A stretch of 64,000 nucleotides of DNA. It comes from Algoriphagus aquimarinus. Lineage in GTDB: Bacteria; Bacteroidota; Bacteroidia; Cytophagales; Cyclobacteriaceae. The notes beneath the pieces are model-generated. The model was not told the origin of the DNA. It did not search any database and saw nothing but the letters and a program-made list of their open reading frames with translations. The position numbers were made by a program, and so were the translations under genes. This document shows, one piece after another, positions 17,788 through 26,018 of this stretch. The first letter of the stretch is position 1, and each line of letters starts with the position of its first letter. The stretch is from NCBI RefSeq assembly GCF_007997215.1, contig NZ_VORW01000006.1, forward strand, positions 1 to 64,000, read 5' to 3'.

Positions 17788-18075
17788 TTACAGTATGTTT
17801 TTCAAATTCTGTCTACCAACGATTGCCATTATTTCAATCCTATTATTAGTTATCCTGTAATAAATACTGTCAGAACCACAAACACATCGGCGATACCCCT
17901 CCTTTATAAAATCCACCGATTCGAAGGAATAAGGGCTTTGTGCTATGAGATCAAAATATTCGAAAAAAGTATTAAAATATTTGTCGGCTTGTGTCATTCC
18001 AAATTGCTTGACCCCGTAGCTGTGAATACGTATCAGGTCTTCCTTAGCAACATTACTAAGCTTGTAACTACTCAT
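17788..18075 (-). CDS. RelE/ParE-superfamily toxin
   Basis: This 95-aa protein has the ParE layout: an N-terminal strand (YKLSNVAKEDLIRIHSYG), two helices, then strands with Arg and Tyr (YRRCVCGSDSIYYRITNNRIEIMAIVGRQN). Toxins of this type either poison DNA gyrase (ParE) or cut mRNA at the ribosome (RelE). The YYRI and VGRQ segments favour ParE. It overlaps the upstream antitoxin gene by 8 bp, the classic toxin-antitoxin arrangement. The pair lies between two broken dioxygenase fragments, consistent with its arrival as an insertion. Confidence 0.88.
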   Translation of the reverse strand: MSSYKLSNVAKEDLIRIHSYGVKQFGMTQADKYFNTFFEYFDLIAQSPYSFESVDFIKEGYRRCVCGSDSIYYRITNNRIEIMAIVGRQNLKNIL

Positions 18076-18304
18076 TTAAAGACTTGGCTTGAGCTAAAAT
18101 TTGCTCCTTACTATCATCGGTAAAGCCACTATTTTCTGCTTTTTCTAATTTAGCTTTAATCCAGTCTATTTCGATTTGCTGATTTCTCGCTTGTCTTATT
18201 AAGTCATTCACAAGTTCACTTTTGCTGGAATATTCCTGATTGTCAACCTGCGTTTTTAACCATTTATCATTTGGTTCTGTAAATGAAATGCTCTGCCTTG
18301 CCAT
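18068..18304 (-). CDS. ParD/CopG-type antitoxin
   Basis: This 78-aa protein has an N-terminal ribbon-helix-helix pattern (ARQSISFTEPNDKWLKTQVD, then YSSKSELVNDLIRQARNQ) as in ParD antitoxins. A charged C-terminal tail would wrap the toxin. It lies first in a two-gene unit with the ParE-like toxin, overlapping it by 8 bp, and is expected to repress its own promoter just upstream (18305-18360). Assignment to ParD rather than another CopG-like antitoxin rests on the partner. Confidence 0.85.
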   Translation of the reverse strand: MARQSISFTEPNDKWLKTQVDNQEYSSKSELVNDLIRQARNQQIEIDWIKAKLEKAENSGFTDDSKEQILAQAKSLNE

Positions 18305-18369
18305 AATGATATTTTTTGATTTGGTGCTAATTTACATCAAAATCGAATCAATTTCAAAAATTTATATTG

Positions 18370-18812
18370 GGAAGAGACCTACAGATAGGGGATGATTCTG
18401 AGCTGAAAATCAAGCAGAATCTTCGTATCAACAACTTTGATCATGTGATCGAAGCATTCGACTTGGGAGAGGTGAGCTTTAACTCAGGCTGGGTGTTTCA
18501 CCGAGCAGGCGCCAATCAAACAGATCAAATCGAGCCTGGCTGAGGCAGACATGCATGACTCAAGCGTCACACACTTATATGATTATCTGATATGCGAGAT
18601 TCTCCCGAAGAAAAATCGGGACAGGCTATGTGGCCAATTAAAATCAAATTATAAACACATGAAATGCGAAAAGTAATGACGGTGATTTACACGGATGCCA
18701 CCGCCAAACTCAAGAATCCTGAAAATGATAACCAGATCCATGATTGGAATACCTGGTGTCCCGGAGCGAAGATCGGTGAGGTGATCGATAAGTATCTGAA
18801 TCCTATTGCGAT
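18370..18812 (+). pseudogene. PhyH dioxygenase 3' half (copy 3), interrupted
   Basis: Two blocks match the intact dioxygenase: 18370-18528 (GRDLQIGDDSE to GANQTDQ) and 18664-18812 (MRKVMTVIYTDATAKLKNPE to LNPIA). A 135-bp foreign insertion separates them exactly between the codons for Gln and Met of DQMRK. The 5' half, including the HxD iron ligands, is absent, so no enzyme can be made. The 3' end is replaced by a group II intron remnant, four codons before the expected stop. Confidence 0.85.
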
Positions 18813-18815
18813 GAT

Positions 18816-18914
18816 GCTATGCTTTACGAACCGCCGTATACGAGACCCGTACGTACGGTGGTGTGAGAGGCGCACCTCGCTAACTTAACGGTTGGCGAGG
18901 ACGTTTACTCGATT
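18816..18914 (+). mobile_element. group II intron 3' remnant (domains V and VI)
   Basis: A domain V-like hairpin pairs ACCGCCGTA (18830-18838) with TACGGTGGT (18854-18862), including a G-U pair. It is followed by GTGAGAGG. A second hairpin fits domain VI: CCTCGCTAAC (18875-18884) pairs with GTTGGCGAGG (18891-18900). The segment then ends TTACTCGATT, as Bacteroidota group II introns commonly do. There is no reverse transcriptase gene and no 5' intron end nearby, so this is a truncated, inactive copy. Confidence 0.78.
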
Positions 18915-18926
18915 ACTACTCGTTTC

Positions 18927-20078
18927 TTATTTATCTTTCATGTAATATCGATAATCCATTTTGGCTTTTACTTTTCTTAATGGAAAGTCCTTATAAATTA
19001 ATTTCTCATAGTCTTTGTCTTCTATCCATTTTTGATCTATATACATCCAGTAAATATCAAAGTACTTTTCGATCGGATTGAAGTAACTAATCATTCCTAT
19101 TCCTTTATCTAACCGTTGATCATACATATGAATATTTGTGAAGTTTGTCAAGGCATTTTTCACGTTTTCCTTTCGCTCAAATTCAAGAGGGATGAATACA
19201 AATCCACAATTCGATTCCGAAGATGTCATCCTATATGGAATATCAAATTCTTGCTGTTTACTTTTATTAATAGCTAATGATAATCTTTCCTTAAAATGCT
19301 TTAAATCAGACCTATGTAGTTTTGCCAATTCTTTTATAATATAGTAGTAATCATTTTTTCCAGATGTCAATAGTATCTTCTTGTTGAAATCTTGAATTAT
19401 TGATGATATGTCAAACTCATCAATATTAAAAATGATGTTTACCTCTTTTCGATTATAATCTAAATTGATATTAGTGTCGGTATGATCTATGAAATAGTGT
19501 TTAAGTATGTATTGCTCTTTTAATGAGTTTAAATTTTCACCATTTCTTCTTATTAATTGCTCTCTGAAATTCAGATATTCTTGAATTTCATATGGTGTAA
19601 TTAAGGATTCGCAAATGAGATTATAGTCTTCAATGTGCAATAAATGAATATGGCCAATTTTCGAACTTAAATACGATTTTTGGTTTCTTAATTTATTGTC
19701 AAAGTTGTGTCCAGGATTATAGACAATTAATTTTAATGGATTTTGGCCTTTCGCTTTGGCAATATCATGTAATACACCTCGCTCATTTTCAATTAGAATT
19801 TCATCGAATTCATCTAAGTATGATATCGTCTTCTTAATTTGTTGAACAGCTTTTCTAAGAATTTTGCTTTTAAACCAATTCTCAAAATTACTTTCTTTTT
19901 CAATGTTTCTATCCTTGATTTGGAAAACGAGAAAAAATTGATCTATCCAAACTACATTATCTGCAAATTCAAGTTCTTGTCCTTTGGAATGTCCAATAAA
20001 TTTGTTCTTTCCAAAGGTGAATTCCTTAAAGAAATGATTGCTGTGCAGCTTTACTATGTCTTTTTCGGTTCTTTCCAT
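18927..20078 (-). CDS. uncharacterised protein with possible D-QxK nuclease motif
   Basis: Function not recognised. The 383-aa protein has no signal peptide or membrane segment. Residues 33-57 (GQELEFADNVVWIDQFFLVF then QIKDRN) resemble the core of PD-(D/E)XK-like nucleases that use a QxK variant: Glu35 or Glu37, Asp40, Gln53 and Lys55 would be the active residues. The rest is Lys/Ile/Asn-rich and low in GC compared with the surrounding chromosome, which suggests transfer. The C-terminal third (YRMTSSESNCGFVFIPLEFE, then an IYWMYID strand) is unplaced. The gene lies 184 bp downstream of a GHKL-ATPase gene on the same strand and just beyond a group II intron remnant. A role in DNA defence is inferred from the motif and setting only. 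Confidence 0.7.
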   Translation of the reverse strand: MERTEKDIVKLHSNHFFKEFTFGKNKFIGHSKGQELEFADNVVWIDQFFLVFQIKDRNIEKESNFENWFKSKILRKAVQQIKKTISYLDEFDEILIENERGVLHDIAKAKGQNPLKLIVYNPGHNFDNKLRNQKSYLSSKIGHIHLLHIEDYNLICESLITPYEIQEYLNFREQLIRRNGENLNSLKEQYILKHYFIDHTDTNINLDYNRKEVNIIFNIDEFDISSIIQDFNKKILLTSGKNDYYYIIKELAKLHRSDLKHFKERLSLAINKSKQQEFDIPYRMTSSESNCGFVFIPLEFERKENVKNALTNFTNIHMYDQRLDKGIGMISYFNPIEKYFDIYWMYIDQKWIEDKDYEKLIYKDFPLRKVKAKMDYRYYMKDK

Positions 20079-20261
20079 TTATAAAGAGGAGTAACGTTTT
20101 ACAACTACAAGAAGTTGGCGATTTCGGAGACGAAAACTGTCTGCCACCACAAAACTTGATACGAAGCACAAAGCTTGATACGAAGCACAAAGCTTGATTT
20201 AACCACTGAACCGCCACTTTTGGATAGGTGCTGTTGGGCGTTCGTGTTTCTTTTCTCGGGG
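20079..20261 (-). repeat. spacer with 19-bp tandem repeat and attC-like ends
   Basis: The spacer contains two perfect 19-bp direct repeats (CTTGATACGAAGCACAAAG at 20155-20173 and 20174-20192) plus a third partial copy at 20193-20198. Read on the minus strand, the stretch just after the GHKL gene begins CGCCCAAC and later has GGTTAAATC. These fit the loose consensus of integron R'' (RYYYAAC) and R' (GTTRRRY) core sites. However, the distance between them (about 43 nt) is short for a recombination site, so the attC reading is tentative. Confidence 0.45.
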
Positions 20262-22175
20262 TCAAATCGCAAGTCTTTTTTGTTGGTGAAATAGGTCAAT
20301 TCCCGCAATGTCTGAATATCTTTCATTTAGTCGCTCTCTAAGATTGAATAGTCTCTTTTCGGAGGAGTCAACAATTTGAGAAAATAAACAAATATGAACC
20401 TTCCCGATTTCAACTTTATGATCATTTTCAATAGTTTGAAATGGCTGAACCTTTTCGCTAAATGACTCACCAACAACAAAAGCATTGATATAAGGATTAC
20501 CAATTATTGTCCCACAATTTGAAAAATCTTCAATGTAACCAACTGCTTGGTTTCTTTCATCTCGCCCGATTTTAAATCCCCCACGTTTTAATTCAATTAT
20601 TAAAATTTTTCTTATCGAACTCAATCCGTTGTCATGGTCAAAATCCGTTGTCCCGGTAAATGAAAATGTAGAATTACCCATAACCACAATATCAGGTCGT
20701 TTTTTATTATTGTTGAAAATGTTCTTATCAATCTTTTTCCCGAAGACCTTTTCAACTGTTGTATGTAGTTGGCTGTTTGAAGAATATTCTGGTGAGTCAT
20801 ATTCAGGGCCAAAAATCCATCTAGCACTAGCAATTAGTGGGTGTAAAACATGTAATTCATCTACACTGGAATCAGAAGACAATTTTCTAATTGCTTCAAT
20901 AACTGAAATTCTTTTATCAATTTCATCAAGGACTGTCAACGCATCTTTTATGCTCCAATTATCTAACAGTTTATTTAGGCCTTCAATGTCTTCGTGGGAT
21001 AAATTTGAAAGTTTTTGAAGGAGTTCACTTCCACTTCTTGTTTTCTCTAGTTTTAAAACAGTTTCTAATGCTAATGAAATAGATTCATCTTTAGCGGTCG
21101 GGCTAGTAATTGAAATGTGTTGTATAGCTTCATTAAATTCATATTTACCTAGTGGGCTTAATTCATTGTATTGTTTTTTGTATTGGCTTTTAATCTGTTT
21201 TGTTGTTTCTTCAATGTTTTCATGGGCGATTTTAGAAAACATTTTTTGAACTTCTTCACTTATTGCTTCATAAACTTTTTCAAGCTTATCGTCCTTCTTG
21301 AACCCTGTCCAATCTTCCTTAATAAAGTCAGCTAAGTCAGTGGTCTCGACAACAACAGTATAACGTTTTGCTTCTTTTGACCTTCCATCTAAAACCATGA
21401 TATTGCCAAGAATCCATGAGGGTTCACCTACAAGTCGTCCGCCTTGCCAAATCGCTATTCCTTGATAAAGTGTTGATTTTCTAGACTTTTTAGAATCAAT
21501 TAAGTTTACTTGAAGTTTAATGTCGTCAACTTCAACTGGATTTGATTCAATTAATCCTTTGTGTTCTTCTAATTGAATTGTTTGTCTATTGATTGAAACA
21601 AAAAATTTAGGGTCGTGTAAAAATCTAGCTGATATTACTTCTAGTATAGTCAGTGTATTTGGGAGATTTTTGTCAACGATAACTTCTAGGCGAGTTCCAA
21701 TTTCCTTAGATTTTTTGAATAATTCTTCTTTTATAATGAAAGGTTGTTTTTCGCTTTTTGTTGTTAGTGTGAAAGTGGACTCAATACCATTTTTATTAGT
21801 AATTACTTGATATTCGCTATTGAAACACAACATTCCATGTCGTCCAACTCCATTCCGTCCATATGCATATCTTTTTAAGTCTACTCCATTTGGGAACTCT
21901 ACTAATTTTCCTTGGTGCTTAAGTCTATTATAACTCAGCTTCATCCATCTATTATAGAATTCATCTTTAGTCAAACCTGTCCCGTTGTCTTGAATTGTAA
22001 GTTTTTGACCTTTCTCTTCAGGTATAAAAATGTCAACTTGAGTTGCTCCCGCATCCCATGCGTTTGCAACTAATTCAGTTAAGGCAATTTCAGGTTGTGT
22101 CCCCAAACTACCAAGTGTTCTCACTAAATAGTCGTCTTCAAATAATGTCCCTTGTATAAATTCTTTTTCTTTCAT
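20262..22175 (-). CDS. GHKL-ATPase with C-terminal PD-(D/E)XK-like region
   Basis: This 637-aa protein has an N-terminal Bergerat-fold ATPase of the Hsp90/MutL/MORC type: the Mg-binding N-box ELVANAWDAG (Glu34, Asn38, Asp41), DNGTGL at 63-68 and the lid motif GRNGVGRHG at 106-114. A long helical middle follows (about residues 290-450). The C-terminal part has RPDIVV near residue 490 and ILIIELKRGG near 525, the spacing and residues of a PD-(D/E)XK nuclease core. MORC-like and paraMORC ATPases fused or linked to nucleases occur in bacterial defence islands. The next gene downstream also carries a nuclease-like motif. Base composition is AT-rich compared with the flanking chromosome. The role is inferred; the ATPase fold is clear. 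Confidence 0.85.
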   Translation of the reverse strand: MKEKEFIQGTLFEDDYLVRTLGSLGTQPEIALTELVANAWDAGATQVDIFIPEEKGQKLTIQDNGTGLTKDEFYNRWMKLSYNRLKHQGKLVEFPNGVDLKRYAYGRNGVGRHGMLCFNSEYQVITNKNGIESTFTLTTKSEKQPFIIKEELFKKSKEIGTRLEVIVDKNLPNTLTILEVISARFLHDPKFFVSINRQTIQLEEHKGLIESNPVEVDDIKLQVNLIDSKKSRKSTLYQGIAIWQGGRLVGEPSWILGNIMVLDGRSKEAKRYTVVVETTDLADFIKEDWTGFKKDDKLEKVYEAISEEVQKMFSKIAHENIEETTKQIKSQYKKQYNELSPLGKYEFNEAIQHISITSPTAKDESISLALETVLKLEKTRSGSELLQKLSNLSHEDIEGLNKLLDNWSIKDALTVLDEIDKRISVIEAIRKLSSDSSVDELHVLHPLIASARWIFGPEYDSPEYSSNSQLHTTVEKVFGKKIDKNIFNNNKKRPDIVVMGNSTFSFTGTTDFDHDNGLSSIRKILIIELKRGGFKIGRDERNQAVGYIEDFSNCGTIIGNPYINAFVVGESFSEKVQPFQTIENDHKVEIGKVHICLFSQIVDSSEKRLFNLRERLNERYSDIAGIDLFHQQKRLAI

Positions 22176-22521
22176 GGTGTGGTCTTTAACATGAAACCTG
22201 ACATCTGTGCAAACACAAATAGTTGTGAATATTTTCTATATATCTTTTATTTTATTCTCCCCAAAATCTCAACTTTCATAGCTTGAAGATTCCGTCCTCT
22301 AAGAAAGGAAGTTTTGACTTTAAATTCATACCCTACACAGGGTATTTTATGCTTTTTTATAGCGTAGATCAACTAGTTTAGTACCTTTTTCTATGATTCT
22401 CACTTACAGCTATACTTCTTTGACGGTTTCTTCCAGAGGAAGTACAGGATTGCTGAAATCATAAAAAGCCCTATTTTATCGCTTCGATTTTATGCTTTTT
22501 CCCAAACCCTAACCTGATCCC
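22176..22521. other. intergenic region, no gene seen
   Basis: This stretch of 346 bp separates the AT-rich accessory genes from the sugar porter and has no credible frame. It holds the divergent promoters of both neighbours. GC content rises sharply at the start of the porter gene, so the right edge of the acquired segment probably lies in here. Confidence 0.4.
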
Positions 22522-23925
22522 ATGAAGACTACCTATACTTACAACCAAACTTACCTTTGGCTGATTAGCCTCACTGCAGCATTGGGAGGGTTTTTATTTG
22601 GGTACGATTGGGTGGTGATAGGAGGGGCAAAGCCATTTTACGAACCTTTTTTTAATATTACTTCGGTGGGCGATCAGGGTTGGGGAACAAGCTCAGCGTT
22701 GATAGGGTGCATGATCGGAGCGGGGATTTGCATCTTGATTTCGGATAAGTTAGGAAGGAAAAGATTACTGATTGCCTCTGGTTTATTGTTTTCCATATCG
22801 GCTATAGGAACTGCTTTGGCTGGGACTTTCTGGGAATTCAATTTCTACAGAATCATTGGTGGCGTGGCGATGGGAGTAGCGCTAAACCTCTCACCGCTCT
22901 ACATCGCAGAACTTTCGCCTCCAGAGAAACGCGGAAAAATGGTGACGATCAATCAGCTGCTAATCATGATCGGAGTTTTGCTGGCTCAGTTGGTCAATTG
23001 GCAAATATCGCTTGCGGATACCCAATTGGCTGATGATGCAACGTTCGAGATGATCGCGGCGAGTTGGTCTGGGCAAAATGGCTGGAGATGGATGTTTGCC
23101 GCTGAGGCTATTCCAGCGCTCTTGTTTTTTGTGTTGATGTTTTTTGTACCTGAGTCCGTGCCTTGGTTGATCAAGAATAAGGAAGAAAGTCGAGCGCGTA
23201 TCATTCTCCAAAGAATCGGAGGGAATGCCTATGCCGAAGACTCTATCGCCGAGGTGAAAACTACCTTGAAGGAAGGTGATTTTGGGCATGTGAATCTGAA
23301 GGAATTGTTCCAGAAGCGAATTATGAAGCTTTTGGGAATCGGTATTTTCCTGGCTTTTCTCCAGCAGTGGAGCGGGATCAATGTTGTGATCTATTACGCT
23401 GCGGATATCTTCCAGGCGGCAGGTTATAATCTCAAGCAGATGATGCTGAATATAGTGGTGATTGGGGGAGTGATGGTGCTATCGGTGTTCATCACCATTT
23501 TCACAGTGGATAGATTTGGCAGGAAGAAACTCCTGCTGATCGGTACTTCTGCGATGGCGATTTTGTATGGTCTGATTGGCTACTTTTTCTACATCGATCT
23601 TGGCGGAAATGCAGTAGTATTTGCAGTATTGACCAATGTGATGTTTTATTCCTTCACCTTGGCACCCTTGCTTTGGGTAGTGCTTTCAGAGATTTTCCCG
23701 ACAAGAATCCGTGGCGCTGCGATTTCCATAGGAGCGCTTGCGCACTGGATTGGGAACTTCACCTTGACTTATTTCTTTCCAGCGATCCGTGAGAATCTAG
23801 GTTGGGCAAATAACTTCTGGCTCTATGGTGCAATCTGTGCGGTTGGGTTCCTGGTGATTTACTATGTGTTGCCTGAGACGAAAGGCAAGTCCTTGGAAGA
23901 GATAGAAAAGGAGTTGGTGGGGTGA
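22522..23925 (+). CDS. sugar porter family MFS transporter
   Basis: This 467-aa inner-membrane sugar:H+ symporter of the major facilitator superfamily is predicted to have 12 membrane segments. Family signatures are all present: GGFLFGYDWVVIGGA in helix 1, GRKRLLIASG in the first cytoplasmic loop, PESVPWLI after helix 6, QQWSGINVVIYYA in helix 7, DRFGRKKLLLIG in the second half and PETKGKSLEEIE at the C-terminus. The first helix carries Asp29 (GYDW), the position used for proton coupling in the XylE group. It probably imports the monosaccharide released by the neighbouring glycan-degrading enzymes. It converges with the PqaA-like gene, leaving 22 bp between stop codons. Confidence 0.93.
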   Translation: MKTTYTYNQTYLWLISLTAALGGFLFGYDWVVIGGAKPFYEPFFNITSVGDQGWGTSSALIGCMIGAGICILISDKLGRKRLLIASGLLFSISAIGTALAGTFWEFNFYRIIGGVAMGVALNLSPLYIAELSPPEKRGKMVTINQLLIMIGVLLAQLVNWQISLADTQLADDATFEMIAASWSGQNGWRWMFAAEAIPALLFFVLMFFVPESVPWLIKNKEESRARIILQRIGGNAYAEDSIAEVKTTLKEGDFGHVNLKELFQKRIMKLLGIGIFLAFLQQWSGINVVIYYAADIFQAAGYNLKQMMLNIVVIGGVMVLSVFITIFTVDRFGRKKLLLIGTSAMAILYGLIGYFFYIDLGGNAVVFAVLTNVMFYSFTLAPLLWVVLSEIFPTRIRGAAISIGALAHWIGNFTLTYFFPAIRENLGWANNFWLYGAICAVGFLVIYYVLPETKGKSLEEIEKELVG

Positions 23926-23947
23926 AATTAAATCTCACCCCTTTGAT

Positions 23948-25390
23948 TCAATTCCCTACGGCCTCCAAGATCTCTTTTGGTTCGTATTCAGGGAAAGGAT
24001 AAGTTCTTGGCATTACTTCTACGCCACTAGTGATTTTCAGTGGAGTTTTTCCTGCAAAAGTCACTTCGATGAAATATCCTTTAAAACCCGATTCGGGAGT
24101 TTCGAGAGCCAATTCATAGGTGCCGGATTCGTTGATCTGCATTTCTTCAGCTTTCCAATTTGGCCCAAACTCATCCACTCGGAAGTCACGGGCTTCTGGA
24201 TTATAGGCGGTCCAAGCCTTGACGGAGATAGGCTTATCTGCTGGATCGAGTGTTAATTGGATTTTATCATCGGAAACTTTCCAGTCGTATTTTGGTCTTG
24301 CAGTTTTATTCAAAACCGAAGCATAAAAGGCGATCATATTTGGCAGCGCATCAGATTCGGATACATCATGCCCAGAATTCGGTACGTATTGCATGTGCTT
24401 TTCGCCGACTAGTTCATTCCAATAAAACTCCCAGCTGTCTGGCTGGAAAAACTGATCTCCGGCTGCATTGATTAGAAGCTTGGGCATATCTAAATCAGCC
24501 TTAAAGGTATAGGGGTCGGTAATCTCCAGCAGTCGGTCAAACTCCGGAGTCCCCATCCAATCCATCACACCTTCTTCCACATATTCGCTGACAGCAGGAG
24601 CCCAGAAGCCGTAGTTTTTCCAATGATGCGCAAAGGATTCATCGAGATTGAGCATGTCGATCACTACTGGGATAATTGCAACCACTCGGTCATCTGTGGC
24701 CGCTGTAGTCCAGGTAGTCCAGCCTCTTTTGGAAGCTCCACCGACTACAAAGGAATCAAGCTTCTTTTGGTAATTCTTCTCTACCGCGTCCGTCACCGCA
24801 TCCATTCCTAGTTTCACAGCTTTGGTCATCGGGAATCTTGCCAGCCAGATTGCATCTTCATCTTTGGCTCCGCCTTCGAGAAATTTGCGCCAGCCGTACG
24901 CGATAATTGCATCTTCCGTTCGCTTTCCCAAGGGATCATTTACAAAAGTTAAAGGCTGAAAAGGGATATTATGAATTTGCGCCACGATAGAATTGGTCTG
25001 CATCGCAGCCGCTAAAATCAAGGCATCTGGTTTCTCAGGCATCTTAGTATTTGTACTTCCTCCACCGATCCACATGAGGCTCGTGGTGAATGTCGTATTC
25101 TTTGGCACCACCACTGAGATCCAATGCCACCACTCGGTTTGATCGACTTCAGCAGTGGTTAGCCAGTTTTGTGAAACCATCCGCAGCACATGAAAGTCAT
25201 ATTCCTCGCCAGGCACCGAGTGGACGATTTCGTAAGAAAAATCCGGGCTAGGACCATTGACATAATCCTTCAATAAGGTGTCAGATCTAGTCTGTGTGTC
25301 TTCCGTGGTCTTTTCCTCAGGAGCAGAACATGCCACAAAAAGTAAAATTCCATAACAGACAATAAGGAGTTTGAGGGAAGTTGATTTCAT
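23948..25390 (-). CDS. PhoPQ-activated pathogenicity-related (PqaA-like) lipoprotein hydrolase
   Basis: This 480-aa lipoprotein (lipobox ILLFVAC, Cys21) belongs to the PhoPQ-activated pathogenicity-related family, an alpha/beta-hydrolase fold. Recognisable blocks are the N-terminal WWHWISVVVPKN, GWRKFLEGG, the nucleophile region VGGASKRGWTTW (Ser near residue 217), PVVIDMLN, then PKLLINAAGDQFFQPDS with the acid and PNSGHDVSE with the His. In Bacteroidota such proteins sit in or beside polysaccharide loci and may act as esterases on glycans; no substrate has been assigned. The C-terminal 100 residues form a beta-rich add-on. Confidence 0.9.
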   Translation of the reverse strand: MKSTSLKLLIVCYGILLFVACSAPEEKTTEDTQTRSDTLLKDYVNGPSPDFSYEIVHSVPGEEYDFHVLRMVSQNWLTTAEVDQTEWWHWISVVVPKNTTFTTSLMWIGGGSTNTKMPEKPDALILAAAMQTNSIVAQIHNIPFQPLTFVNDPLGKRTEDAIIAYGWRKFLEGGAKDEDAIWLARFPMTKAVKLGMDAVTDAVEKNYQKKLDSFVVGGASKRGWTTWTTAATDDRVVAIIPVVIDMLNLDESFAHHWKNYGFWAPAVSEYVEEGVMDWMGTPEFDRLLEITDPYTFKADLDMPKLLINAAGDQFFQPDSWEFYWNELVGEKHMQYVPNSGHDVSESDALPNMIAFYASVLNKTARPKYDWKVSDDKIQLTLDPADKPISVKAWTAYNPEARDFRVDEFGPNWKAEEMQINESGTYELALETPESGFKGYFIEVTFAGKTPLKITSGVEVMPRTYPFPEYEPKEILEAVGN

Positions 25391-25471
25391 GGTTTACTTG
25401 GGTTTCTTTCCAAAAGATATAGAATAACCCTAACTCCATTGATAGATGTATGAAGTAATTAACCTTTGGAA

Positions 25472-25924
25472 TTATTTGACAAGGATCTTATCAAAACTAT
25501 CTTCCAATTTTACCTCGCTTGTTAGAGTACTTAGTCTAGGGTAGGTTTTTAGAATAAACCAAGCCAAAGAAATAAGAGCGAAGTTCTTGATGATATACTG
25601 CCCGACTAAAGTAGGAGTGAACCAAGCTTGCCAAATCGCCTCCGGCAAAATCAACACGGGTAAAAATGTGCTAATCATGTGAGCAATCAATAGATAGAAA
25701 GCCAGTTTGGTCATTTTTGGGAAAAGCCAAAGTATGCCTATGAAGCATTCGAAGGCCCCAAATCCAAGGCAGAAAATCTTGAAGTCTATAAAGGAGCCAA
25801 AGGTTTCTACGAATAGATTTTCCACCAATCCTTCAGCAGGTGATATCCCGATGACTTTGAGGATTCCAAACCAGAAATAGATGATGAAAAGGGAAATACG
25901 GCCGAAGTTAGTAGGGGTTATCAT
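25472..25924 (-). CDS. DoxX/DUF417-like small membrane protein
   Basis: This 150-aa protein has four predicted membrane helices (about residues 8-25, 48-68, 73-95 and 110-128). The first ISLFIIYFWFGILKVIGISP resembles DoxX/YkgB-type proteins (FGILK is a typical start of that fold). The C-terminal tail is charged and cytoplasmic. It is on the same strand as the sialidase upstream, 94 bp away, and may share its transcript. Function is unknown; DoxX-like proteins have been linked to redox homeostasis in other bacteria. Confidence 0.7.
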   Translation of the reverse strand: MITPTNFGRISLFIIYFWFGILKVIGISPAEGLVENLFVETFGSFIDFKIFCLGFGAFECFIGILWLFPKMTKLAFYLLIAHMISTFLPVLILPEAIWQAWFTPTLVGQYIIKNFALISLAWFILKTYPRLSTLTSEVKLEDSFDKILVK

Positions 25925-26018
25925 ATTGGGTGTTTTTTAGAATGGAAACTTATTTCAATTCTATTTAGCAACCCATGACAAAAGTCATCCTTTGCTTCTA
26001 AAAGCATTTTTTCTGCTT

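Noticed and set aside
20079..20261. Firm call of an integron attC site
   Set aside because: Core-site words fit loosely, but the spacing is short and no integrase gene is present in the window.
20026..20326. Overlapping minus-strand frames between the two candidate defence genes
   Set aside because: They translate the 19-bp tandem repeat (duplicated SFVLRIK words) and overlap real genes.
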